Shown piece by piece: positions 29,626 to 37,733 of a stretch of 64,000 bases of DNA. The stretch is from the NCBI RefSeq assembly GCF_021412585.1, contig NZ_JAKCMI010000007.1, forward strand, positions 20,218 to 84,217, read 5' to 3'. Each line of letters starts with the position of its first letter. Position 1 is the first letter of the stretch. The position numbers and the translations under genes were made by a program. The DNA is from Halomonas alkalisoli. Its GTDB lineage: Bacteria; Pseudomonadota; Gammaproteobacteria; Pseudomonadales; Halomonadaceae. The notes below the pieces were generated by a model. It ran no database searches, was not told where the DNA came from, and was given only the letters and a program-made list of their open reading frames with translations.

Positions 29626-30182
29626 TTCACCTTGACCTGCACGTGAGTGGGGTTGGTGAGCAGGTCGTAGACCGCCGAGCGCTTCTGGGACTGGGCCACC
29701 AGCGCCTCGATGTCGGCGCGGCTGGCGTCGGCATCGATCTCGAAGGCCACCCGGATGTCGTCGAAGCCGTTGCGGACTTCGGGGTCCATGCCGAGGATGC
29801 CCTGGATATCCATGTCGCCTTCCACCGTGGCCTTGACCGAACGCAGCTGGATGCCGCGATGCTGGGCCACGGCGGCGACACCGGCGGTGAGACAGGCGGC
29901 CAGTCCCACCAGCACGTATTCCACCGGGGTGGGACCATGGTCCTCGGCGGCGAACACCTCGGGGTGGTCCGCATTGTAGGTGAAGCGGGAGCGGTGCCGC
30001 TGTGCTTCGCCGAGGCCATGGAAATCCTCGACGGCAATACGGGTATGGGTGCCGCGGACCCACTCGCTGTGGGCACGCCAGGTAAAGCGGGCGGCCTGGG
30101 GGGCCTGGGACAGCGCTTCGCGGGCGCCCAGCAGGGCTGCGACGTTGACGCCATTGTCGATCTGTTGGGTGGCGGTGTGCAT
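29622..30182 (-). CDS. OsmC/Ohr-family protein, 186 aa
   Basis: Peroxidase-like fold that usually uses two cysteines to reduce organic hydroperoxides. The first cysteine is present (LVGLAACLTAGVAAVA), and the TPVEYVLVG block is typical of the OsmC family. At the usual second-cysteine position the sequence reads KRSAVYDLLTNPT, with serine in place of cysteine, so classical two-cysteine chemistry is unlikely. Translationally coupled to the downstream flavin monooxygenase. An inverted repeat (GTTGACC-N6-GGTCAAC) precedes it. Confidence 0.83.
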   Translation of the reverse strand: MHTATQQIDNGVNVAALLGAREALSQAPQAARFTWRAHSEWVRGTHTRIAVEDFHGLGEAQRHRSRFTYNADHPEVFAAEDHGPTPVEYVLVGLAACLTAGVAAVAQHRGIQLRSVKATVEGDMDIQGILGMDPEVRNGFDDIRVAFEIDADASRADIEALVAQSQKRSAVYDLLTNPTHVQVKVK

Positions 30183-30216
30183 GTGACTCTCCTCGTGTTG
30201 TTGTGTCTCGTCATGG

Positions 30217-30241
30217 GTTGACCACCAGCGGTCAACTGCGA
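30217..30241. promoter_or_regulatory. inverted repeat and shared CGGTCAACT-CGA motif upstream of osmC-fmo
   Basis: Perfect GTTGACC-N6-GGTCAAC repeat (30217-30236). Its right arm continues as GCGGTCAACTGCGA (30228-30241), matching the motif found before the BTAD regulator and the FAD oxidase. It lies ~46 bp before the OsmC start. Confidence 0.45.
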
Positions 30242-30288
30242 GATTGGGTGGGCGCTGTGTGAGCCAGCGTGGGAGAGGGCGTGGTTTT

Positions 30289-30840
30289 TCAGGGTTGCGG
30301 CGTGGAATCCGCCGCTGGTGTGACGCGCTGGAAGGCCCAGGTGCGCGTCACCGGCATGCCGGCCTGACGCTGGGCCAGGCGTACCGATTCGGCATCCGGG
30401 GCGTGGTAGAGGCAGCACATGCGCTGCCGGTCGAGGGAGAAGAAAGTGCGCAGGAAGCGCACCTGATGATTGTGCAGGCACGCTGCCCCGGCATCTTCCA
30501 GGGCCTGGATCGCCTCGAGGGTCACCGGGGCGGCGAAGTGGCGCTCCACCATGACGCTGGCGTTGGCCAGGTCCGCGGCTTTCAGGCCGGGGGCATCGTA
30601 TACCCGGCCGCCCCACAGCGAGCTGTCGTCGGCCCCGGCCTGGCGCAGGCCGATGCGTGCCGATTCCGTGTCGGGCGCCACGAAATGGCAGACCAGACGG
30701 CGTCCGTCCCGTGCCAGGAGGCTCTCCTGCCAGTGGATTCGATGCAGGTCGAAACAGGGCTGGGCGGCAAGTGTCAGTGAACGCACCAGCTGCGACCCAA
30801 GCGGTCGATCGAAGTCGCGCTCCAGGAAGACGTCGATCAT
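30289..30840 (-). CDS. tandem DUF4242 (SCO4226-like) protein, 183 aa
   Basis: Two ferredoxin-like DUF4242 modules: residues 1-82 (ending VCHFVAPDTESARIGLRQAG) and 93-175 (CCLYHAPDAESVRLAQRQAG MPVTRTW). The APD-x-E-S-x-R motif is the family hallmark. The characterised relative SCO4226 is a small nickel-binding protein; metal binding here is unproven. The ATG at 30840 overlaps the stop of the BTAD regulator, so the regulator and this protein are made together. The same two-module arrangement forms the N-terminus of the monooxygenase fusion at 52607-54793. Confidence 0.8.
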   Translation of the reverse strand: MIDVFLERDFDRPLGSQLVRSLTLAAQPCFDLHRIHWQESLLARDGRRLVCHFVAPDTESARIGLRQAGADDSSLWGGRVYDAPGLKAADLANASVMVERHFAAPVTLEAIQALEDAGAACLHNHQVRFLRTFFSLDRQRMCCLYHAPDAESVRLAQRQAGMPVTRTWAFQRVTPAADSTPQP

Positions 30841-33113
30841 GCCTCGTCCTCTGCTTCGGGCTGGGCCAGCAGCGCCTGCCAGCGCCGCCGGGCCCAACCG
30901 GCGACAGGTTCCTGCGCCAGGGCTTCGGCGGCCTGGGCATGGTGGCGCCAGCCAGTCTCGTCAGCGAGGCGCCGGCCGCATTCGGCCAGCAGGGCGTGGG
31001 CCAGCAGCTGTTCGCTGCGACGCTCCAGCACCCGTGCATGCTCCAGGGCTTCGCTGGCGCGTTGCCTGGCGCATTCGGCCCGCGTTCGAGCGAGGTCGAG
31101 CCGTGCCGCCTGCAGCAGCAGTACGGACAGGCGGTGGCGGGCATCGGCGTGGCGCAGGGTGACGAGCGCCACGCCGAAGGGATCGGGGTCGTCCTCCAGG
31201 GCATAGTGGCACAGGGCCTCGGCGGCGGCGGCATAGGGCGCCTCGCTGCCGTCGCGCAGGCGCTTGCCGAGTTCCCGCAGTTGGGCACAGCGCTCCCGGG
31301 CCTGGGCGTAGTCGTCCCGCTCGAAGTCCATCAGCAGCAGTGTCTCCAGGGCCTGGAACTCGCCCAGCTTGTCGCCCATGGCCTTGCACAGGGTGCGGGC
31401 CTCCTTGAAGTGGCTCTCAGCTCTGTCGAAGCGATCCTCGTGGAGGCTGAGCAGGCCCTGGGCCAGGGGAATGGCGGGGTGCCCGATGCGCTGCTGGATG
31501 GCCAGTTCGCGTGCCTCGGCGAGCAGTTCGGCCGCCTGGTGCAGGTCGCGTTCCAGCATCGCCAGGCAGCGGGCGGTTTCGGCCATGGCGATGATCTGCT
31601 CGCGGCCTCCGGCGCAGCGGGTCGCGCGTTCCGCCTGCAGTGCCTGCTCATGGGCATCGCTCCACTGGCCGTGGGCCCAGCGGATATGGCTGGCCAGCTG
31701 ATAGCCGAGCCGGGCGTGGGCGAGGGCGCCGTGCTCCAGGGCCTGCTCGGCAAGTGCCACCACGTCGCCGGCGCCGGCCTCCCAATCCGCCAGGGGGGCG
31801 GCGCTATAGAGGATGTCGTGAAGCTCCAGGGCCAGGCAGATGCGCCGAGTCCCGGTCATGTCCTCGGTCAGCGCCAGGCCTTGCTGGGCGAAGCGCTGGG
31901 CTTCCTGGTTGGCGAAGATGCGCAGGCAGAAGCGCCCGGCTTCGACCATTGCCCGGGCGGCCAGCTCCAGGTCGCCGCTGGCATGGGCGTGGTGTGCCAG
32001 GCTGGTGGCCTGGGGCATGTCGCTGAGCGGCCTTTCGGCCAACCATTCGGCGATGCGCCGATGCATGGCCTGGCGCCGCGCCGGGGTAATCGCATGGTAG
32101 AGCTCGGTGGCCAGTTCACCCTGCGTGAAGCGCAGCCCTTCGGCGCTGATGGAGAGCCACTGGTGCCGTTCGGCCACCTCCAGCGCCATGCCGATACGGT
32201 TGGTGTCGAGCCCCGAGACCTGGCCCAAGGTGGCGGGGTCGGGATCGGGGGCCAGCAGCGCCGCCCAGCGCATCACCTCCAGGGTATCGCCTTCCAGGGC
32301 ATCGCTTTTCAGGGCATCGCTTGTCAGGGCGGAGGGGCTGTCAACGGCAGGGGGGTGAGGCGGTATCGCCGTGCCGGCATTCGCTGCCAGTGGGCCTGGC
32401 GCAAGCCTGGGCTCCCGCCAGGCGCGCAGCAGCTGGCCGTTGAGCGGCAGGCCCGCCTCGCGGATCAATCGCACACCCAACTGCAGCTGCTGTTCGGCTT
32501 CCCGCGGCCGGTGCAGGGCCAGCAACAGGCGCACCAGCTGTGCCCGTGCCGCTTCACTGAAGGGGGCGAGACGCACCCAGGCGTGAGCGTGGGGCAGTGC
32601 GCGCTCGGGGTTGTTGGAGAGACGCTCGACCAGGGCCGTCAGGAGGGCCGTCTGGGCGCGTATGGCGGCTTCCCGCTCGGCCAGGCACCAGCCATGGAAG
32701 TCGGGAAAGCGGTCCAGCTCCAGGCCTTCCAGGAAGGGGCCGCGGTAGCGGCAGGCGGCGTGCTCGAGCGCTTCGATGTCGTCCGTTGCCAAGCGAGCGG
32801 CATGCAGGCCAGCCACATCGATGTCGATGTCCGTAGTATCCAGGCTCACGCCGAGCCGGTCGGCCCTGAGTCGAGGCCGGCCTGGGGTATCCACCAGGCG
32901 GCGGAGCTTCGACAGGCTCCAGCGCAGCGAGCCCCGCGGGTCGTCGGGCAGCTCCCACAGCAGGTCGCAGAGGTGTTCACGGCTCAAGGGGCGGGAGTGT
33001 CGGGCCAGGTAGGCGAGCAGGGCACGGGTTTTCCGGGAGGGAGGCAGCGCCAATACCTGCCCCTCCCGAATCACTTCGAGATCGCCGAGCAGGTTGAGGG
33101 TCAGCGCGTTCAT
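30837..33113 (-). CDS. BTAD-type regulator without an ATPase domain, 758 aa
   Basis: Starts with an OmpR-like winged helix (LTLNLLGDLEVIREGQVLALPPSRKTRALLAYLA), then a BTAD domain to about residue 240 (LHRPREAEQQLQLG). After a short Ala/Ser-rich linker come a winged-helix-like segment and a long TPR-like helical array. No P-loop or Walker B was found, unlike the 1044-aa relative at 25058-28192, so the ATPase seems to have been lost. ATG 33113 is the natural start, as an upstream extension would antisense cysK. Divergent from the cysteine synthase fusion; first gene of BTAD-DUF4242. Confidence 0.83.
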   Translation of the reverse strand: MNALTLNLLGDLEVIREGQVLALPPSRKTRALLAYLARHSRPLSREHLCDLLWELPDDPRGSLRWSLSKLRRLVDTPGRPRLRADRLGVSLDTTDIDIDVAGLHAARLATDDIEALEHAACRYRGPFLEGLELDRFPDFHGWCLAEREAAIRAQTALLTALVERLSNNPERALPHAHAWVRLAPFSEAARAQLVRLLLALHRPREAEQQLQLGVRLIREAGLPLNGQLLRAWREPRLAPGPLAANAGTAIPPHPPAVDSPSALTSDALKSDALEGDTLEVMRWAALLAPDPDPATLGQVSGLDTNRIGMALEVAERHQWLSISAEGLRFTQGELATELYHAITPARRQAMHRRIAEWLAERPLSDMPQATSLAHHAHASGDLELAARAMVEAGRFCLRIFANQEAQRFAQQGLALTEDMTGTRRICLALELHDILYSAAPLADWEAGAGDVVALAEQALEHGALAHARLGYQLASHIRWAHGQWSDAHEQALQAERATRCAGGREQIIAMAETARCLAMLERDLHQAAELLAEARELAIQQRIGHPAIPLAQGLLSLHEDRFDRAESHFKEARTLCKAMGDKLGEFQALETLLLMDFERDDYAQARERCAQLRELGKRLRDGSEAPYAAAAEALCHYALEDDPDPFGVALVTLRHADARHRLSVLLLQAARLDLARTRAECARQRASEALEHARVLERRSEQLLAHALLAECGRRLADETGWRHHAQAAEALAQEPVAGWARRRWQALLAQPEAEDEA

Positions 33114-33272
33114 GTCAGGACCCGATGGGGTAACGATAGCAGTATAGTCCGCGTTCTCGACGGGCTGGCTGCCCTTTTTCACACCCTTGGCAGGAAAAAC
33201 CACGCTGGCTACCACGCCGGCTTCCTCGGCACGGGTCAACCCTGTGGGCATAGCCAACCGAGGAGACTCACC

Positions 33273-34760
33273 ATGCCCCGCTACGCCAGCATACTGGAAA
33301 CCATAGGACGCACCCCGCTTGTGCGATTGGCCCGTCTCGCGCCGCCGGACGTCAACGTGCATGTGAAGGTGGAGGCCTTCAACCCCATGGGGTCGGTCAA
33401 GGACCGCATGGCCTTGGCGGTGATCGAGGCCGCCGAGCGCAGCGGCGCCTTGCGCCCGGGCCAGACGGTGATCGAGGCCACCAGCGGCAATACCGGCATC
33501 GGCCTGGCCATGGTGTGCGCACGCAAGGGCTACCCGCTGGTGGTGACCATGGCCGAGAGCTTCAGCCTCGAGCGCCGACGCTTGCTGCGCTTCCTGGGCG
33601 CGCGGGTGGTGCTGACGCCGGCCTCCGAGAAGGGCAGCGGCATGCTGGCCAAGGCGATCGAACTGGCCGAGACCCACGGCTACTTCCTGTGCCGCCAGTT
33701 CGAGAACGAGGCCAATGCCGAGGTGCACAGCCGCACCACGGCGCGGGAGATTCTCGACGACATGCAGGGTGAGCCGATCCATGCCTGGGTGACCGGCTTC
33801 GGCACCGGCGGCACCCTCAAGGGCGTCTCCCGGGTACTCAAGGCAGCCGATCCGAGGACCCGCGTGGTGGTCGCCGAGCCGGACAACGCCCCGCTGCTGG
33901 GCAGCGGCGAGGCGCAGCCACAAGGCAAGAGCCACCCGCGTTTTCGCCCGCACCTGATGCAGGGCTGGAGCCCCGATTTCATCTCGGCGCTGACCCGGCA
34001 GGCGGTGGCCGCCGGCATGGTCGACGAGGTGATGCCGGTGGCGGGGGAGGACGCGCTGCGCCTGGCCCGCGAGCTGGCCCGCAAGGAGGGCATCTTTGTC
34101 GGCATTTCCGCCGGTGCGACCCTGGCCGCAGCCTTGCAGGTGGCCCGGCGGGCGCCGGCCGGCAGCCATGTGGTCTGCATGCTGCCCGACACCGGCGAAC
34201 GCTACCAGTCCACGCCCCTGTTCGAGGGCATCGAGGACGAGATGAACGAGGAGGAGCTGGCGCTGTCGCGCTCCACGCCCGGTTGTCGCTTCGATACGCC
34301 TGCGGCTGCGCCGGCTCCCCGGCCGGCCGCCACGCCCGTGGCACAAGATGCCACAAGCGATGTTGAGGCCGAGCGTCGGCTCGACGACTACCTGGCCCAG
34401 GCGCCGGTGGTCATGTTCGCCCTGGCCTGGTGCGAGTTCTGCTGGGCCGCGCGCAAGCTGTTCGACCACCTGGGCGTGGAGTTCTTGAGCGTGGAGCTGG
34501 ATGCCCCGGCCTGCCAGGCCGATGACATGGGCGTGCGCCTGCGTCCGGTGCTGGCACGGCGCACCGGGGCGCCCACCATTCCGCAGATCTTCATCGGCGG
34601 CGAGCCGCTAGGCGGCTGCGGCGAGTTGTTCGAGGCCTGGCGCGACGGCAGCCTGGGCGAGCGGCTCAACGCCTGCGGTATCGCCTACGATGCCGAGGCC
34701 GAGATCGACCCCGAGCGCCTGCTGCCGGCCTGGCTGCATCCACGCTCCGCTACGGCCTGA
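33273..34760 (+). CDS. cysteine synthase - glutaredoxin fusion, 495 aa
   Basis: Residues 1-~320 are a PLP-dependent cysteine synthase/cystathionine beta-synthase fold: the PLP lysine is in GSVKDRM (K43), the phosphate/substrate loop is TSGNTG (70-75), and GTGGTL and SAGAT are present. After a Pro/Ala-rich linker, residues ~370-480 form a glutaredoxin-like domain with a CEFC active site (C387, C390) and the GSH-binding PTIPQIFIGGEPLGGCGEL block. The fusion suggests that the sulfur product or enzyme is kept reduced in situ. Ribosome site GAGGAG lies before ATG 33273. Followed after 14 bp by an AhpD-like gene. Confidence 0.88.
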   Translation: MPRYASILETIGRTPLVRLARLAPPDVNVHVKVEAFNPMGSVKDRMALAVIEAAERSGALRPGQTVIEATSGNTGIGLAMVCARKGYPLVVTMAESFSLERRRLLRFLGARVVLTPASEKGSGMLAKAIELAETHGYFLCRQFENEANAEVHSRTTAREILDDMQGEPIHAWVTGFGTGGTLKGVSRVLKAADPRTRVVVAEPDNAPLLGSGEAQPQGKSHPRFRPHLMQGWSPDFISALTRQAVAAGMVDEVMPVAGEDALRLARELARKEGIFVGISAGATLAAALQVARRAPAGSHVVCMLPDTGERYQSTPLFEGIEDEMNEEELALSRSTPGCRFDTPAAAPAPRPAATPVAQDATSDVEAERRLDDYLAQAPVVMFALAWCEFCWAARKLFDHLGVEFLSVELDAPACQADDMGVRLRPVLARRTGAPTIPQIFIGGEPLGGCGELFEAWRDGSLGERLNACGIAYDAEAEIDPERLLPAWLHPRSATA

Positions 34761-34774
34761 CACAGGAGAAACCC

Positions 34775-35365
34775 ATGAGCTATATCGAAACGATCCCCCC
34801 GGAGCTGGCCGAGGACGAGGTCAAGGCGATGTACCAGCGCCAGGAGGCCCACTTCGGGTTCTTGCCCAACTATGCCCGCGTGTTCTGCCATCGCCCCGAG
34901 GTCATGAAGTGCTGGGCGGCGCTGATCGCGACCATCCGTCGGCCCATGGAGCCGCGCCGGTATGAGCTGGTGACGCTCGCCGCCGCCCGTGCCCTGGGCA
35001 ACAGCTACTGCTCGCTGGCGCACGCCAAGGTCCTGTCGGGGCTACTGGGCATGGAAGCGACCCAGGCGATGGTGGCGGGCGAGGCGGGGCCGCTCAGCGA
35101 GGCGGAACGTGGGATGATGGCCTTCGCCGCCAAGGTGGCTTGCCGCGCCCAGGAGGTCAGCGCCGAGGATATCGAAGCGCTGCGGGCTCACGGCTTCGCC
35201 GACGACGAGATCTTCGACATCGTTGCCGTGGTGGCGGGGCGCGCCTTCTTCACCCGTATCCTCGATGGGCTGGGTGCCGAGCCCGATGCCGCCTTCCGCG
35301 AGCTGCCGCCCGATCTGATAGGACCACTCAGCGTGGGCAGGCCAATAGCACTTGACGAAGCGTAG
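34775..35365 (+). CDS. peroxidase-related / carboxymuconolactone decarboxylase (AhpD-like) protein, 196 aa
   Basis: All-alpha AhpD/CMD fold. The active-site region reads NSYCSLAHAKVLSG: one cysteine and the following histidine are kept, but the usual CxxC is reduced to a single Cys. The rest (TLAAARALGNSYC, AFAAKVA) fits the peroxidase-related subfamily. Co-transcribed with the cysteine synthase-glutaredoxin fusion, which supports a thiol-redox role. Confidence 0.82.
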   Translation: MSYIETIPPELAEDEVKAMYQRQEAHFGFLPNYARVFCHRPEVMKCWAALIATIRRPMEPRRYELVTLAAARALGNSYCSLAHAKVLSGLLGMEATQAMVAGEAGPLSEAERGMMAFAAKVACRAQEVSAEDIEALRAHGFADDEIFDIVAVVAGRAFFTRILDGLGAEPDAAFRELPPDLIGPLSVGRPIALDEA

Positions 35366-35371
35366 GCTTGA

Positions 35372-35399
35372 GCCCGGCGCCTTATGGCGCCGGGCCTGT
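35372..35399 (+). terminator. terminator of the cysK-grx / ahpD-like operon
   Basis: Perfect 10-bp stem gcccggcgcc-ttat-ggcgccgggc immediately after the stop, with a CTGTTT tail on the plus strand. Confidence 0.75.
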
Positions 35400-35443
35400 T
35401 TCGTCGTGGGAAATGCCATGAAGGCACTCGTACCTGCGCCGCA

Positions 35444-36274
35444 TCATGCCTGCAGCCGCGTAGCCAGGCTGTCATCCAATGCCTCTGCCACGGCCTCGAG
35501 CATCTGAGGGTCGGCCTCGGTGGCAGGGGCCAGGCACCAAGCCTCGTGTACCAGCGCCGTGAGCATCGAGAGGTTTCCTTCGGCGACCGGCAGGTGGCCG
35601 GAGAGCACCGTGGTCGGCGCCAGGCGCTCCAGGGCATGCAGCGATCGGCCCAGGGCGTCGCGATCGGCCATGGCCAGCCAGGGTGCGTCGATCGATGACC
35701 AGGTCACCAGTCCGTCACGCAGGGTCTGCGCCTCGATTTCCGCTACGTTTTCCGCCGGTTCGGGAAGCAGGGCACCGAAGCTGTCGGCGGCGAACAGGGT
35801 GCGCGAGCGGGTATCGAGGAAGCCGAGTGTTTCCGGCGCGTCGTAATACGGGGGGCGCAGCGGCACCAGCTCGCGGTCGCCCAGAGATAGCCGTGCACCG
35901 GGTTCCAGCAAGTGCACACGACTGGTGTCGAGGCCTAGCAGGCCCATCTTGCCCATGCCCAGGAAGTTGGTGACGACCCTGGCTTGCGGGGCTCGTTGCA
36001 GTATCCGGACAAGGTTGCCGATGTGGTCGGCATCGGTATGGCTCAGCCAGATCCAACGCAGGTCGCGAAGGTCGATCTCCGCCTCGAGAGCGTCGAGGAA
36101 GGCATCGCCGAGCGCGGCAAGCCCTGTGTCTACCAGTAGCGGTTCCCGGCCTTTATGCAGGAAGGCGTTTATCGTTAGGCCGCCCATGCCGGGCAACGGC
36201 AGGAAGGCGGGTAGCACACGCCAGTCGTTTCCGGTCTCCCGGGTGGTCAGCATCATGGGATTATTGTCGGTCAT
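35444..36274 (-). CDS. MBL-fold metallo-hydrolase, 276 aa
   Basis: Metallo-beta-lactamase fold with the metal motif written SHTDADHIG, i.e. HxDxDH instead of the usual HxHxDH, and a later GHLPVAEGN histidine. The Asp for His change at the second ligand is also known in flavodiiron-type (ODP) domains, so it may bind iron. LVDTGLAALGD and FAADSFGALLPEP are further ODP-like marks. Divergent from a TetR regulator, with two matching operators between them; that regulator most probably controls it. Confidence 0.82.
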   Translation of the reverse strand: MTDNNPMMLTTRETGNDWRVLPAFLPLPGMGGLTINAFLHKGREPLLVDTGLAALGDAFLDALEAEIDLRDLRWIWLSHTDADHIGNLVRILQRAPQARVVTNFLGMGKMGLLGLDTSRVHLLEPGARLSLGDRELVPLRPPYYDAPETLGFLDTRSRTLFAADSFGALLPEPAENVAEIEAQTLRDGLVTWSSIDAPWLAMADRDALGRSLHALERLAPTTVLSGHLPVAEGNLSMLTALVHEAWCLAPATEADPQMLEAVAEALDDSLATRLQA

Positions 36275-36304
36275 CGTCGGGCTCCGAGGTCTTGGTCATT
36301 TTCC

Positions 36305-36324
36305 AGTGAACACGGCTGTTCACT
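36305..36324. promoter_or_regulatory. TetR operator 1 (AGTGAAC-N6-GTTCACT)
   Basis: Perfect 7-6-7 inverted repeat located 31 bp before the MBL-fold gene start, identical in both arms to operator 2, 61 bp away. Confidence 0.85.
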
Positions 36325-36352
36325 CGACAAGTGAAAACCCGACCCGTAGCGC

Positions 36353-36387
36353 TTGTCAAGAGTTAAGTGAACATGTATGTTCACTGA
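36353..36387 (+). promoter_or_regulatory. tetR promoter with operator 2; predicted leaderless transcript
   Basis: TTGTCA (36353-36358), a 17-bp spacer and TATGTT (36376-36381) form a sigma-70 promoter. The second AGTGAAC-N6-GTTCACT repeat (36366-36385) covers the spacer and -10. The expected start point, 7 bp after the -10, is the A of the tetR ATG at 36388, and no ribosome site is visible, so the mRNA is probably leaderless. The complement of the -35 also reads TTGACA on the other strand. Confidence 0.65.
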
Positions 36388-36975
36388 ATGGCCAAGACAC
36401 GTCGTTATACCCAACGCAAACGCGCCGCCGACCGCGAAGAGACTCGCCTGCGCATCGTCGAAGCGACGATGGCGCTGCATGAGGAGGTCGGTCCGAGTGC
36501 CACCACTATCAGCGCCATCGCCCAACGGGCCGGTGTGCAGCGCCTGACCGTCTATCGTCACTTTCCGGACGAGACTGCGGTCTTCGAGGCCTGCACCAGA
36601 CACTGGCTCGAGCTGAACCCGCCACCGGATCCTGCCGCCTGGGCCTCCCACGAGGCGGGGCAGAGCCAAGCCCGCGCCGCGCTGCTGGCCTTCTATCGCT
36701 ACTATCGCGAGACCCAGCGCATGTGGCGGGCCGCCGTTCGCGACGAGCCCAAGGTGCCGGCGCTACAGGAGCCTATGAAGAGTTTTCGCAGCCAGTTGAA
36801 TGCGCTGGGCGAGACGATCGGCAAGGGTTTCGGGGGGGCGGAGGATTCGCTACCGACCACCACGCTGCGTCATGCCCTGGCGTTTACCACCTGGGCATCG
36901 CTGGAGGCGCAGGGGCTTGACGACGAGGCCATGGCGGACCTCGTGATGGCGTGGCTGCAGGGGGTAAGGAACTGA
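36388..36975 (+). CDS. TetR-family regulator, 195 aa
   Basis: N-terminal HTH (ATTISAIAQRAGVQRLTVYRHFPDETAVFEAC) with a helical ligand-binding C-terminus. Two perfect operators, one overlapping its own promoter and one near the divergent MBL-fold gene, point to autorepression and repression of that gene. The ATG directly follows operator 2. Confidence 0.9.
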   Translation: MAKTRRYTQRKRAADREETRLRIVEATMALHEEVGPSATTISAIAQRAGVQRLTVYRHFPDETAVFEACTRHWLELNPPPDPAAWASHEAGQSQARAALLAFYRYYRETQRMWRAAVRDEPKVPALQEPMKSFRSQLNALGETIGKGFGGAEDSLPTTTLRHALAFTTWASLEAQGLDDEAMADLVMAWLQGVRN

Positions 36976-37089
36976 CGTGCTGTTCGTTCAAACTTGATAA
37001 CGCCGGTAGTGCGGCGCTCTACAGTTTCTTGTGCGCTCTGATGTTTTCTGTACATCAGAACGACGGCGCGACAAGGGCGATGCTGACGC

Positions 37090-37494
37090 TCAGGTGGGTG
37101 GCCCCTTGAGTTCGATGGTATTGCCTTCGGGGTCTTCGAGATAGATCGAGGGGCCCGGGCCTTCGGCGCCGTAGCGTTGCTTGAGTTCACCGGCCTCGAT
37201 GCCATGAGTGGCAAGGTATCGGCGAATCGCCCCTTCGTCAAAGGGCTCCAGGCGCAGGCAGAAGTGATCGAGATTGCGCCCCTCGCTTCCGGGGGCTGCG
37301 CCGCCACGTTGCCCCAGCGGGCCTTCCACGGGTACCAGGTCGATCAGGCTGTGTCCGGCACGCAGTTGGATCAGGCCAATCGCTACCTGATGCTTTTCCA
37401 GGGTGCAGCCCAGCACCCCGCAGTAGAAGGCGAGCATGGCGTCGGTGTCGCGGATGCGCAGTACCAGATGATCGATCCCTTGGATGGGCAGCAT
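37090..37494 (-). CDS. glyoxalase/VOC-superfamily protein, 134 aa
   Basis: Small vicinal-oxygen-chelate protein: start IQGIDHLVLRIRDTDAMLAFYCGVLGC, then HSLIDLVP, LDHFCLRLEPFD and YLEDPEGNTIELKGP. Metal-ligand candidates are the His in GIDHLVL, the His in LDHFCL and the Glu in NTIELKG. Similar to virulence-protein/YaeR-like VOC proteins; the substrate is unknown. A 8-bp hairpin (TCTGATGT/ACATCAGA, 37037-37059) lies past its 3' end. Confidence 0.85.
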   Translation of the reverse strand: MLPIQGIDHLVLRIRDTDAMLAFYCGVLGCTLEKHQVAIGLIQLRAGHSLIDLVPVEGPLGQRGGAAPGSEGRNLDHFCLRLEPFDEGAIRRYLATHGIEAGELKQRYGAEGPGPSIYLEDPEGNTIELKGPPT

Positions 37495-37733
37495 GGCGTT
37501 CCGAGTTCGTTCTGGGGACTAACCGACACTATGGCTCAAGCGGCTGACAGGCACCAGATCACTTGCCGTCACCACCTGCCACGTCCTTGCTCCGACACCA
37601 TGCGGCCGAAATAGAGTAGCCCGAAGATCAGCCAGGACGCAGCTGCCAGATGGGCACGCTGGTTCGCCAATTGGCCAGATAAATTGGTCAGCTCATGCCA
37701 CTATTGGCTTGCCGAATTGCCAGGATGTCTACC

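Noticed and set aside
30657..33272. Upstream in-frame extension of the cysteine synthase gene
   Set aside because: It would be antisense to the BTAD regulator; ATG 33273 has a good ribosome site and gives the family N-terminus.
33114..34469. Upstream extension of the second BTAD regulator
   Set aside because: It overlaps cysteine synthase in antisense, and the DNA-binding domain starts precisely at ATG 33113.
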